From an uncultured bacterium (GTDB taxonomy: Bacteria > Spirochaetota > UBA4802 > JAGODF01): a stretch of DNA of 45,530 bases. This document shows positions 16,094 to 23,962 of this stretch, in pieces (position 1 is the first letter of the stretch; every line of letters starts with the position of its first letter). The notes below the pieces were generated by a model. The model was not told where the DNA came from. It saw nothing but the letters and a program-made list of their open reading frames with translations, and searched no databases. The stretch spans positions 1 through 45,530 of the forward strand of contig CAKZSV010000028.1 of NCBI GenBank assembly GCA_937921485.1. The letters are read 5' to 3'. The translations under genes were made by a program, and so were the position numbers.

Positions 16094-16729
16094 ATGGCTG
16101 ATTTTTCAAACATTGTTCTGAACGACTGTTTCGGCCTCACCGGCGGCATTGCCACGGGCAAGTCCACCGTTGCCGGCATGCTTGAAGAACTTGGATGCCG
16201 TATCATCGATACCGATCTCATCGCGCGCCGGATTGTGGAACCGGGCCAGCCAGCACTGAAGGAAATTGCGGAGCAATTCGGTACTGAAGTGCTTAATGAT
16301 GCAGGAATGCTCGACAGGGAACGTCTTCGACGCGCCATTATCGACGATCCGAAAAAGCGAGAGCAGCTTAACGCAATCACGCATCCCCGGATCGGGCTTG
16401 AGGTTCTGCGCGAGGTGAACGAATTTCGTGCCGAAGAAAGCGGCATGCCGATCATTGTCGATGTGCCGTTGCTCTTTGAGGCCGGCTGGCATACACTCTT
16501 CCCCGCGGTGATTCTGGTGTATGTACCGGTTCATGTGCAGATTGAGCGATTGATGCTGCGCGATAAGTTAACCCGGGAAGAAGCGGAAAAAACGCTCACG
16601 TTCCAGATGCACATAGAGGAAAAGAAAAACATGGCGCGCTATATAATTGATAATTCGAAAACGTTTGATCAAACGCGTCAGCAGGTGAAAGAGCTTTTTG
16701 ATGTGCTGGTTGAAAAAATGAAGAAATGA
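16094..16729 (+). CDS. coaE: Dephospho-CoA kinase
   Basis: Catalyses the last step of coenzyme A synthesis, ATP-dependent phosphorylation of the ribose 3'-OH of dephospho-CoA. Seen: P-loop GLTGGIATGKSTVAGML, the substrate motif IIDTDLIARRIV, ITHPRI, the VDVPLLFEAGW block and the lid region RLMLRDKLTREEA. At 211 aa it has the family's normal length. ATG 16094 is chosen; an in-frame TTG at 16088 is possible, and neither has a strong ribosome site. The frame begins about 15 residues before the P-loop strand, a little longer than most. Confidence 0.95.
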   Translation: MADFSNIVLNDCFGLTGGIATGKSTVAGMLEELGCRIIDTDLIARRIVEPGQPALKEIAEQFGTEVLNDAGMLDRERLRRAIIDDPKKREQLNAITHPRIGLEVLREVNEFRAEESGMPIIVDVPLLFEAGWHTLFPAVILVYVPVHVQIERLMLRDKLTREEAEKTLTFQMHIEEKKNMARYIIDNSKTFDQTRQQVKELFDVLVEKMKK

Positions 16730-16753
16730 TATTTATTTTCTGTTAAAAATATT

Positions 16754-16770
16754 GCGCTTTTAAGCGCTTT
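16754..16770 (+). terminator. Short hairpin after coaE
   Basis: GCGCTT-TT-AAGCGC followed by TTTCTG, 24 bp after the coaE stop. A small but GC-rich stem with a short T-run. Confidence 0.45.
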
Positions 16771-16787
16771 CTGTGATGCGGTGATGC

Positions 16788-17753
16788 ATGATCGCATTAA
16801 TGAATTCGCTGGGAAGGCGCAAGCAGCCTTTTATTTTTATCATCGATTTTGATTGTACGCACCCAATTGTCCTTCCGCTCGAGGAAGTCGATCCTTTTTT
16901 AATTCGCTATGATATATGCGGCGTAAGAAATTGTCCGCCTCAGAATTCATCAGTGACAATGCGTGAAGCGATTGGATTAAAGAAATTTCCCATTTCGTTT
17001 GAAACATACAAAACAGCTTTTGAGTATGTGACCGCATGCCAGCGTGCGGGAGATTCGTATCTGTGCAATCTCACCTTTCCCACTCCCATTGAAATAGATC
17101 TTACGCTCGACGATATTTTCGCCTGTGCTTGTGCGCCGTACCGGCTTTTGGTGCGCGATAAATTTGTCGTGTTCTCACCGGAACCGTTTGTTCGGATTGC
17201 AAACGGCGTCATTTCCACCTATCCCATGAAGGGCACCATACGCGCCGACAATCCCAACGCGGAAAAGATCATTCTTGGCGACGAGAAGGAATTCGCGGAA
17301 CATCTCACAATTGTGGATTTATTGCGGAATGATCTCAGCATTATGGCGAAGCAAGTTCGCGTGGAGAAATTCAGATACGTTGAGCGCATTGAAACATCAC
17401 ATGGCGCACTGTTACAGGTGAGTTCGAAAATAACCGGCGCACTGCCTGATAATTATCATGAGATTATCGGCGACATTGTAACATCACTCCTTCCGGCAGG
17501 TTCGGTCACCGGTGCCCCGAAGAAACGCACGGTTGAAATCATAAAACAAGCAGAAAGCTGCGAACGAGGATACTACACGGGTGTGTTCGGCCGGTTCGAC
17601 GGCAATGTCCTTGACAGCGCGGTCATGATTCGCTTCATGGAACAAACACACGACGGGCTTGTGTATAAAAGCGGAGGCGGCATCACCGTCTACAGCGATG
17701 CTGAAAAGGAGTACCGGGAACTCATCGATAAAGTCTATGTGCCGCTTGGTTGA
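16788..17753 (+). CDS. pabB: Aminodeoxychorismate synthase component I
   Basis: A chorismate-utilising enzyme that makes 4-amino-4-deoxychorismate for folate. Motifs: STYPMKGTIRADNPNAEK (the active-site Lys in the P[IM]KGT motif of PabB), TIVDLLRNDLS, ETSHGALLQVSS, the SLLPAGSVTGAPKKRTVEII block and GGGITVYSDAEKEYRE. At 321 aa it is shorter than the typical 450-aa PabB because most of the N-terminal subdomain is missing, as in the shorter PabB forms often linked to PabC. The last 17 bases overlap the start of the lyase gene, which implies coupling. No pabA glutaminase gene is in the window. Confidence 0.9.
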   Translation: MIALMNSLGRRKQPFIFIIDFDCTHPIVLPLEEVDPFLIRYDICGVRNCPPQNSSVTMREAIGLKKFPISFETYKTAFEYVTACQRAGDSYLCNLTFPTPIEIDLTLDDIFACACAPYRLLVRDKFVVFSPEPFVRIANGVISTYPMKGTIRADNPNAEKIILGDEKEFAEHLTIVDLLRNDLSIMAKQVRVEKFRYVERIETSHGALLQVSSKITGALPDNYHEIIGDIVTSLLPAGSVTGAPKKRTVEIIKQAESCERGYYTGVFGRFDGNVLDSAVMIRFMEQTHDGLVYKSGGGITVYSDAEKEYRELIDKVYVPLG

Positions 17754-18336
17754 AACAATAAAAATCGATAACGGCAGTATCCGGGATCTTGCATATCATG
17801 CCGCGCGCGCAGAGAAAAGCCGAAGGGAACTTTTCAGCACTGGACAGCCGCTGGATATTGAAGGGGCTTTGTCTCGCCAGATTATCCCACCACAAGGGAT
17901 CTATAAATGCCGCGTGCTGTACCGGGAGAAGATAGAGGAAATACAAATCCTTCCCTATGCGCGCAGAAATATACAGTCTCTTCGTGTAGTGGAGGCTGAA
18001 AACATCGATTATGTGCATAAATACGAAGATAAAAGCGCCTTTGAATCGCTTCTTGCGAAAAAAGGCTCCTGCGATGATATTCTCATCGCAAAACACGGAT
18101 ATCTCACCGACACTTCTTTTTCGAATATTGCGCTGTTTGATGGCACACACTGGGTGACGCCATCGACCTATCTTCTGCGCGGCACGCAACGCGAGAAACT
18201 GCTTTGCCAAGGAATCATACACGAGGTGACCATCAGGGTTGATGACCTCTCCCGATTTCAAAAAGCATCGCTTATCAACACCATGCTGGAACTTGGGGAG
18301 ACGGTTGTCGCCGTTGAAAATATCATACGGCAATAA
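17737..18336 (+). CDS. pabC: Class IV aminotransferase-fold aminodeoxychorismate lyase
   Basis: A PLP enzyme expected to release pyruvate from aminodeoxychorismate, giving p-aminobenzoate. ATG 17737 lies within the end of pabB, and the protein then begins MCRLVETIKIDNGSIRDLAY. The family signature HKYEDKSAFESLL carries the likely PLP Lys. Then come DDILIAKHGYLTDTSFSNIALF and RGTQREKLL. At 199 aa it is shorter than E. coli PabC (about 270) but matches the compact form often fused to PabB. The function is inferred from pairing with pabB. Confidence 0.87.
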   Translation: MCRLVETIKIDNGSIRDLAYHAARAEKSRRELFSTGQPLDIEGALSRQIIPPQGIYKCRVLYREKIEEIQILPYARRNIQSLRVVEAENIDYVHKYEDKSAFESLLAKKGSCDDILIAKHGYLTDTSFSNIALFDGTHWVTPSTYLLRGTQREKLLCQGIIHEVTIRVDDLSRFQKASLINTMLELGETVVAVENIIRQ

Positions 18337-18551
18337 GGAATGATTATTCATACCCGGGGTGTTTGCCACTCCAGATAAGCCGTTGCTATGTTAGCGGCAT
18401 TATACAGCGATTACAAGAAAAAATCTTTATGATAAAAGTAGTTGATTTTTATCGGCCTATGGTGAAATTCATGTACCGAACAGGTTGTCTGATGATATTA
18501 TATGGTTATATATCATTAATTGCATTTTATTAAAAAAGCAGAGGTAGTCAT

Positions 18552-19820
18552 ATGCAAATTTCCAGGAAAATCATTATTCTTTTCGCTGTTATGCTGGCAG
18601 CAAGTTGCGCCACGAACAAAGAGATTGTGAGGGACAATACCAAAACGCTTCTGAAAAAATACCGCGGCGAATCAAACCAGAAGATAGCCATCATACCTTT
18701 TATGACTAAATCTCAGCAGAAAAATGCCGAACTCGAGGCATTTGACGACGAGGTGATGGACATTGTGTTCGACGATAAGCGCTTCCAGATTGTGGAACGA
18801 AGCCTGGTGGAACAGATTACCAAGGAGTGGACTTTTTCCGAATCCGGGATGGTTGACGAAGAACAGCGTTCGAAGATCGGCAAGCTTTCGGGCGCGAAAC
18901 TCATTTTGGTGCCGATCGTTTCCGGACAGAAGAATATCAATATGCGAATCATTTCCGTAGGCACGGGAGATGTGCTCTCGTACGTGAGAGGAAACCTGGC
19001 TACACCTATCATCGCGGGTTTCAGTGAGGCGCCCCGTCCCACGCCTTCCAAAAAGTCTTCAGGTATTTCCCCTGTACCGGCAATTCCTTCGGGCGGAGGC
19101 GGTTCTATTGCTCTCGGCGGTGCGGTAAATGGGGCGATCACACAGCCGGGAGGGCGGGACAGCTATACCCTGAATATCCAGAGTTCCAAGACCGTGGAAA
19201 TACGCGCGGATCGGACAGATACTTCTTTTGACCCGTATCTTGAACTGTACAATAACTCAGGAGGAATGATCGCATCCGATGATGACAGCGGCGAAGGTCT
19301 CAATTCTAAAATAGTGACGGGGCTTGCGCCTGGAATATACACCATCGTGGTACGTGCGTATAATACGAACATACTCGGAAGTTATCGGCTTTCCGTGTTT
19401 GAAGCGATGTCACAGCCTGCACCCTATATGGGTGGCGGGGGAGGAAACCTCTCGACGTTTGCGGATCTCCTGATTCAGCTTGAAACGAGCATTAATTATT
19501 CCGCCCAGACATCCAGCTGGAGGGGGAGAAGATCCTCATGGATTAATGATGTGCGCAGCGCCGGTGCGAGCAATAATTTTCAGCGGATGAAGGATCTTGT
19601 GATCGAATTTGAAGCGAATATTTTATCGAGTTCTCAGAATGGAAGCTGGGTGCGAAATTCCCGCGGCAACTGGCTTAATCGCGTGCGAAGCGCGAACTCG
19701 CTTGGCGAACTTTCGACGTTAGTGTTAGAATGCGAAAGCAATATACTGTATACCGCACAGGCGGGCACGTGGCGAAATACTCGAAGCGGCTGGATGTCGC
19801 GAATGCAATCGCTGCGATAA
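18552..19820 (+). CDS. Modular lipoprotein: CsgG/FlgO-like, PPC and C-terminal W repeats
   Basis: The signal peptide ends in LAASC (lipobox, Cys at about 19). Residues about 40-160 look like the CsgG/FlgO-type outer-membrane assembly domain (KIAIIPFMTKS; FQIVERSLVEQITKEW; LSGAKLILVPIVSG). A Pro/Gly linker follows, then a pre-peptidase C-terminal (PPC) beta domain (DSYTLNIQSSKTVEIRAD, DPYLELYNNSGG, GIYTIVVRAY) at about 190-275. The last 120 residues hold three tandem units of roughly 38-40 residues, each with a Leu/Glu helix, AQ or SQ and W-x(3-4)-R-x(2)-W. The combination is unusual. AGAGG precedes ATG 18552, and a TTGTCT-17-ATATAT promoter lies at 18485-18513. It is convergent with the SH3 lipoprotein. 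Confidence 0.78.
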   Translation: MQISRKIIILFAVMLAASCATNKEIVRDNTKTLLKKYRGESNQKIAIIPFMTKSQQKNAELEAFDDEVMDIVFDDKRFQIVERSLVEQITKEWTFSESGMVDEEQRSKIGKLSGAKLILVPIVSGQKNINMRIISVGTGDVLSYVRGNLATPIIAGFSEAPRPTPSKKSSGISPVPAIPSGGGGSIALGGAVNGAITQPGGRDSYTLNIQSSKTVEIRADRTDTSFDPYLELYNNSGGMIASDDDSGEGLNSKIVTGLAPGIYTIVVRAYNTNILGSYRLSVFEAMSQPAPYMGGGGGNLSTFADLLIQLETSINYSAQTSSWRGRRSSWINDVRSAGASNNFQRMKDLVIEFEANILSSSQNGSWVRNSRGNWLNRVRSANSLGELSTLVLECESNILYTAQAGTWRNTRSGWMSRMQSLR

Positions 19821-19829
19821 TGCTGATAA

Positions 19830-20561
19830 TTAGTCTGCCGACCTGACCAGGTATGCTTCCCTGCATACCTGGCAGGAAAGGTACTCGGCTCCTTGAACGA
19901 TTTTTAGTGTATTCGAGTTTAACAATTCAAATAATACCGCATTTCCGGCGACATCAGCGCGGATAGTTCTTTCAGATTGTGAAAAATTACCTTCCTCGGA
20001 ACTTGTTCCCGAACATACATTGATATCGAACGTGTATGACCCATCTTCATGGAAAATGAATACCTGTTTTTGATCGCCGAGAAAATAGTATGGTGTGGCT
20101 CCATAGCCGGTATTGTAGATGCATTCGGCTAAAACAAATCGTCCCCTGATGCGTACTACCGGTCCGATTGATGTATCGATTTGTAATGCTGACTTCGATG
20201 ATACTTTCTCTTTCGTGGTGATTTGTTCGCTGGAAAGGGAATCGCTCATCACCCAGCCTGTGTGTATCTGATTATTGCGCTCGAATTCAATTTTAACCCA
20301 TGATTTTTTGCTGCCATTTGATTTTGATCCGGTCTTTTCGTCGATAATTTTAACTTTTGAGTTCTGTGCTAAATCAGCGACGCGAGGGCTGTCGCCGGAG
20401 GGAGCACTGAATACTTTACTGCCTTCTTTCGGTGATATGTAGCGGAAAGCCGGTGGTTTCTTTACGCCAGAAATTTCATCAATCGGCGTCGAAGGGCGCG
20501 GCGGGGTTTGACAGAGAAAGAGTGGAAGAAGAAAGAGGATAAAAATGATTATTTTTTTCAT
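19830..20561 (-). CDS. SH3-domain lipoprotein, 243 aa
   Basis: A signal peptide with lipobox LFLC (Cys at about 17) is followed by a Pro-rich linker. A bacterial SH3 domain spans about 45-108 (EGSKVFSAPSGDSPRVADL, KKSWVKIEF, HTGWVMSDSL). The C-terminal 120 residues form a second, beta-rich region (GRFVLAECIYNTGYGATPYY; FHEDGSYTFDINVCSG) with paired Cys near the end (LSCQVC). SH3b domains usually bind peptidoglycan or peptides. It is probably anchored in an envelope membrane. A perfect 10-bp inverted repeat lies in the last codons (19847-19872). Function unknown. Confidence 0.78.
   Translation of the reverse strand: MKKIIIFILFLLPLFLCQTPPRPSTPIDEISGVKKPPAFRYISPKEGSKVFSAPSGDSPRVADLAQNSKVKIIDEKTGSKSNGSKKSWVKIEFERNNQIHTGWVMSDSLSSEQITTKEKVSSKSALQIDTSIGPVVRIRGRFVLAECIYNTGYGATPYYFLGDQKQVFIFHEDGSYTFDINVCSGTSSEEGNFSQSERTIRADVAGNAVLFELLNSNTLKIVQGAEYLSCQVCREAYLVRSAD
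19847..19872. repeat. Perfect 10-bp inverted repeat inside a gene end
   Basis: CCAGGTATGC-TTCCCT-GCATACCTGG. It is within the 3' coding end of the SH3 lipoprotein gene and 27 bp after the stop of the convergent lipoprotein gene. There is no T-run, so its role as a terminator is uncertain; it may protect the 3' end of the + strand mRNA. Confidence 0.6.
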
Positions 20562-20642
20562 AGTATTTCCTTAATGCAGTAATTTGTAAAAATAGTATGG
20601 AATAAAAAATCTTGCGTCAAGCTTTTTGTAGAAATTTAATAA

Positions 20643-20671
20643 TTGACATAAAGAGTAAAAATTCATACACA
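20643..20671 (+). promoter_or_regulatory. Promoter of the transaldolase gene
   Basis: TTGACA (20643-20648), 17-bp spacer, TACACA (20666-20671), then GGAGG at 20696-20700 and ATG at 20706. The -10 is weak. Confidence 0.4.
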
Positions 20672-20705
20672 ACCGGGAGCATTACATCTTAATTCGGAGG
20701 ATACC

Positions 20706-21527
20706 ATGAAAATATTCATAGACAGCGCCGACCTTGATGAAATCCGCCAGGCCTTTGCGTGGGGCGTATGCGACGGTGTCACAACAAATCCATCGCTTGT
20801 GAAGAAAGCTGTGGATAAACGCAAGGCATCCGGCGAAAAGATCGATATGAAGGAATACATCACGCAGATTTTACAAACTGCCGATGGGACACCTGTGAGT
20901 CTGGAGGTCACAGAACTTGCCGCTGACGGGATGATTGCCCAGGGGAAAAAGCTCTTTGAGATGTTCAATCCTGTTGCTGAAAACGTGAATATTAAAATCC
21001 CCGTAAATCCGGCGATGAAAAACGAGGATGCTTCCCATTTCGACGGCATCAAAGCAACAAGCGCGCTCGCCGATGAAGGCATCCCGGTTAATTGCACGCT
21101 CATTTTCACTCCCGAGCAGGCGCTTCTGGCAGCGAAAGCCGGCGCGGCGTACGTCAGCCCCTTTGCCGGCAGAATTGACGATTTGCTTCGCAAACGGGCC
21201 GGTATTCAGTTCGGCAAATCAGATTATTATCCGGCAGATGGCCTGGTGCAAAAGGACGAACTTCTTGAGGACAATGGGATAATATCCGGTGTTGATCTGG
21301 TACGGCAGTGCGTGGAAATTCTTGAAATGTATGAGTTTGACGCGGAAGTAATTGCGGCTTCGCTTCGCAATCCCCGCCAGGCGCGCGAGGCGGCGCTTGT
21401 GGGTGCGCATATCGCGACGCTGCCTTTTTCGGTGATTCGCGATATGCTGAAGCATGAAAAAACATACGAGGGAATCGATCTCTTTACGAGGGATATTGTG
21501 CCTGAATATGTGCAGATGCTGAAATAA
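20706..21527 (+). CDS. Transaldolase / fructose-6-phosphate aldolase family (TalC-type)
   Basis: A Schiff-base aldolase of the small transaldolase group, transferring a dihydroxyacetone unit in the non-oxidative pentose phosphate pathway. Seen: MKIFIDSADLDEIRQAF, GVTTNPSLV, VSLEVT, the active-site strand NVNIKIP with the catalytic Lys, GIPVNCTLIFTPEQALLAAKAG and AAYVSPFAGRIDD. At 273 aa it is about 55 residues longer than TalC of E. coli; the additions are the KRKASGEKIDMKEYI stretch near residue 40 and a loop after the AGR motif (about 160-190). GGAGG lies 5 bases upstream of the ATG. The stop codon overlaps the repeat at 21526, which may act as the terminator. Confidence 0.92.
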   Translation: MKIFIDSADLDEIRQAFAWGVCDGVTTNPSLVKKAVDKRKASGEKIDMKEYITQILQTADGTPVSLEVTELAADGMIAQGKKLFEMFNPVAENVNIKIPVNPAMKNEDASHFDGIKATSALADEGIPVNCTLIFTPEQALLAAKAGAAYVSPFAGRIDDLLRKRAGIQFGKSDYYPADGLVQKDELLEDNGIISGVDLVRQCVEILEMYEFDAEVIAASLRNPRQAREAALVGAHIATLPFSVIRDMLKHEKTYEGIDLFTRDIVPEYVQMLK

Positions 21528-21641
21528 GGGATCTTCTAAAAACTGTTTTAAAGGATGTTCCCTTGTGGGCACAATGTATAGGTGAAAACCGCTTTCTTTT
21601 GATACTAATTTTAAGGATGAAAGCGGTTTTTAGAGGTGCCC
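21526..21641 (-). repeat. MITE-like repeat, full copy 4 (116 bp), inverted
   Basis: Read on the minus strand it matches copies 1 and 3: left end GGGCACCTCTAAAAAC, both hairpins, and a right end GAAGATCCCTT with one substitution. It starts within the TAA stop of the transaldolase gene and fills the gap between two convergent genes, where its hairpins may end transcription. Confidence 0.85.
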
Positions 21642-21663
21642 ATAGATGTTATCATGGCTTGCG

Positions 21664-21701
21664 CATCTGCCCTTGCTGAAAGCGAATGGCAAAGGCAGAT
21701 G
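21664..21701 (+). terminator. Hairpin followed by T-run between convergent genes
   Basis: CATCTGCC (21664-21671) pairs with GGCAGATG (21694-21701), with extra inner pairing CTTGC/GCAAA. GGGCTTTTTT follows at 21704. It is plausibly the true terminator of the transaldolase gene, displaced by the repeat insertion. Confidence 0.5.
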
Positions 21702-21729
21702 ACGGGCTTTTTTATGATGATCAAGCTCG

Positions 21730-22503
21730 CTATACTTTTTTGATGAAGCGGCTTGCATCGAAACGAATGCGCTCACCGTATATTCCGCCGGGGGCGCGCT
21801 TTCCCGCAGAAATAACCATGACCACTGAGGCGTTTCTTCCAAGGTTTAAGAGTTTTTTAATGCGTCTGGAATCGTAGCCTTCCATCGGGCAACTGTCGAA
21901 ACCGTAGGCGCGAAGCGACAGCATGAGATTTTCCGCGGCAAGCGCGGTCGATTTCACCGCCCAGAGCCGAAGGTGCGATTTTTGTACGGGTTCCCGCACG
22001 ATGGGAGATTTTAGCCCTTTCAGGAAAAAAAGAATGCGTTTTAAAAAGCCAAGGATACTAAATGGGCCCTGCGTATAAACGAAAGGTACAATTTGAGAAT
22101 AGTATTTTTTTGCCATTTCGGGAACATTTTTGGCTTTTGAAAAAATTCGAAGCATCTCGCGAGCGTGTAACTTCCATGTATCAGTGCGGGCTACGACTAC
22201 AAAAAGCTCAGCGGCAGTTTTGGCAGCTATCTGGTTGAGGCAGGCGTACACCAGAGCCTTTTTCTTTTCCGGCGATTTGACCCAGTACAATTCCCATGGC
22301 TGAAGATTAGATGAATTCGGTGCAAGAAGGGCATTGTGCAGGCATGTCATTACCACCTCTTCCGGAATGGGAGTGCTATCGTAGATGCGGACAGCCCGAC
22401 GGGAATCGATGACTTTCTGAAATTCCTGGGCGTTTATTTTCGGGGCTTTTTCATCGTAGTCAATAACAGGTTTTGAGGAAAGGATGTTTTCGTTTTTTTT
22501 CAT
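21730..22503 (-). CDS. Nitroreductase-family FMN oxidoreductase, 257 aa
   Basis: An FMN-dependent NAD(P)H oxidoreductase of the nitroreductase fold. Seen: DSRRAVRIYDSTPIPEE (the R-x-R FMN-binding start), LLAPNSSNLQPWELYWV (S-N-x-Q-P-W), LAAENLMLSLRAYGFDSC in the second half, and a C-terminal SVVMVISAGKRAPGG. An insertion of about 35 hydrophobic residues in the middle (VPFVYTQGPFSILGFL, then ILFFLKGLK) is unusual for the family and could be a membrane-contact loop. GGGAG lies 9 bases before the ATG at 22503. The physiological substrate is unknown. Confidence 0.87.
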   Translation of the reverse strand: MKKNENILSSKPVIDYDEKAPKINAQEFQKVIDSRRAVRIYDSTPIPEEVVMTCLHNALLAPNSSNLQPWELYWVKSPEKKKALVYACLNQIAAKTAAELFVVVARTDTWKLHAREMLRIFSKAKNVPEMAKKYYSQIVPFVYTQGPFSILGFLKRILFFLKGLKSPIVREPVQKSHLRLWAVKSTALAAENLMLSLRAYGFDSCPMEGYDSRRIKKLLNLGRNASVVMVISAGKRAPGGIYGERIRFDASRFIKKV

Positions 22504-22730
22504 GCTAATTTCTCCCTGCAGGAATATGTAATTTGAATTCCTTGTGCAATATTGGCATAATGGTTTTCATTCTTCAATTTTCAAGTCAAATTCGTTGCCT
22601 TAACACGTTATTATAATGGCATTGGATAGTAAATGAAACTGATTGCCTTGCTTCACATTAATGAAAGCTGTTTCTCACGATATTATTATTACCGGTGAAC
22701 ATTTTTGTAAAGGATTTATTATACATTTCC

Positions 22731-23516
22731 TTATTTCACCGATTTGAATAATTTCACAAAATATGCTCTTCCCTTAAGAGTCGTCATCTTAATGAGTGGG
22801 TTTGAGTGCATCAGATACTCATATTGAATTCTTTCCCAGTATGCAGCGTTCACATATTGAGAGTTGCTGATGTGATGGAAAAGCCATATATTGATACCAA
22901 GATTGATCAAGATTATCACAACAGCAATAATCTTTTTCGCAATATTTACCTTATACTTTTCTATTATTGGTAATAAAGCAACAATAAAGGCAGTTGCTGT
23001 TGCAATAAAGATAAATGACCACATTATTTTATAATCATACCACCCGATTTTAGACCATCCTCCTGTTCTTACAAATGAGCCGTCAATTTTATATGGGAAA
23101 AAAATCGGAATGCCGCCCCATACACCTGGCGGTTGCGGCAAATCTGCCATTAAGTGGGACAAACCGCAAACAAATAAAAGTAAAAACAACGACATGAACT
23201 TCGCCTTTCCTTCAAAGACGGGAGATTTTTTTACCAGGCGCATTGAAATTGTGGCAAACGCACACATTATAAGAGTGATTGTAAGCGATATTAAGAAAAC
23301 AAAAAGAATAGAATGCGTGATGCCTCTATGACCCGTATACACGTTGCGGGATGCGTAATTTCCGAAAAAGGAATCAATATCCGGAATTATAGCACTAAGC
23401 CCGGCCATGAAGAGGAGTACTGGATAATAAAAATATTTTTTATGCAAAATCTTTTGCATAGCGTAAAACACATGCGCAATTGAAAAACCAATTAATATAT
23501 GTTCAGGAGGTGCCAT
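22731..23516 (-). CDS. YdjM-like membrane-bound metal-dependent hydrolase (DUF457), 261 aa
   Basis: A membrane protein with several hydrophobic helices and the YdjM/DUF457 metal motifs: LSAIIPDIDSFFG, TGHRGITHSILF and LSHLMADLPQPPGVW. The His and Asp residues of these motifs sit near the membrane face and suggest hydrolysis of a lipid or phosphate substrate, which has not been shown. Extra C-terminal membrane helices (VNIAKKIIAVVIILINLG) are followed by an amphipathic tail. It starts 12 bp after the Fe-S gene's stop, so it is the last gene of the mtnP-DUF362-FeS set. Confidence 0.82.
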   Translation of the reverse strand: MAPPEHILIGFSIAHVFYAMQKILHKKYFYYPVLLFMAGLSAIIPDIDSFFGNYASRNVYTGHRGITHSILFVFLISLTITLIMCAFATISMRLVKKSPVFEGKAKFMSLFLLLFVCGLSHLMADLPQPPGVWGGIPIFFPYKIDGSFVRTGGWSKIGWYDYKIMWSFIFIATATAFIVALLPIIEKYKVNIAKKIIAVVIILINLGINIWLFHHISNSQYVNAAYWERIQYEYLMHSNPLIKMTTLKGRAYFVKLFKSVK

Positions 23517-23528
23517 ATTACAAAAAAT

Positions 23529-23876
23529 TCAACATATTCCAATGTTAGCAACTGCTTTGATTCTGTTTACAATTGATTTATACAGCGTATTCTCATCCGG
23601 CAGATGCAGTTCAACCGCTTTACCGGGACACATTTCCATGCATCGACCGCATACTTTGCAATCAATACCGGGGTGTGCTTTCCCGTGCGGATATCCGATT
23701 TTATATGAGATGAAAATTTCAAGCGGATGCACAATCATCCAGACAGCACAGACGGTAAGCCAGGCTATTCTGATTATGCCGTCAAATTCTAAAAATAATC
23801 CTGAAATTGCAAAAGCCCATCCGGCAAGAGAACCAGGCATTAGAAAAGCTTTCCAGAGAATAGGATTTTTGAACAT
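23529..23876 (-). CDS. Membrane protein with a 4Fe-4S motif, 115 aa
   Basis: ATG 23876 is chosen because GGAGG lies 5 bases upstream; a Met at 23888 would overlap that site. There are two membrane helices (FLMPGSLAGWAFAISGLFL; IAWLTVCAVWMIVHPLEIF). A soluble tail then carries one ferredoxin-type motif, CKVCGRCMEMCPGKAVEL (C-x2-C-x2-C-x3-C), able to bind a single [4Fe-4S] cluster. It is 86 bp downstream of the DUF362 gene, whose relatives often carry such a ferredoxin domain fused at the end, so the two probably work as one electron-transfer unit. Confidence 0.82.
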   Translation of the reverse strand: MFKNPILWKAFLMPGSLAGWAFAISGLFLEFDGIIRIAWLTVCAVWMIVHPLEIFISYKIGYPHGKAHPGIDCKVCGRCMEMCPGKAVELHLPDENTLYKSIVNRIKAVANIGIC

Positions 23877-23962
23877 CACAGCCTCCATTTTTGTGAAGCA
23901 TTATCTTTTCCGAAAATCACGAATGGCTCGATTTATAAAATCATTGAGCGGATACATTTTTT

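Noticed and set aside
15841..16455. Long minus-strand ORF over coaE
   Set aside because: It is the antisense of the clear coaE gene, and its translation is rich in Ser/Arg without any motif.
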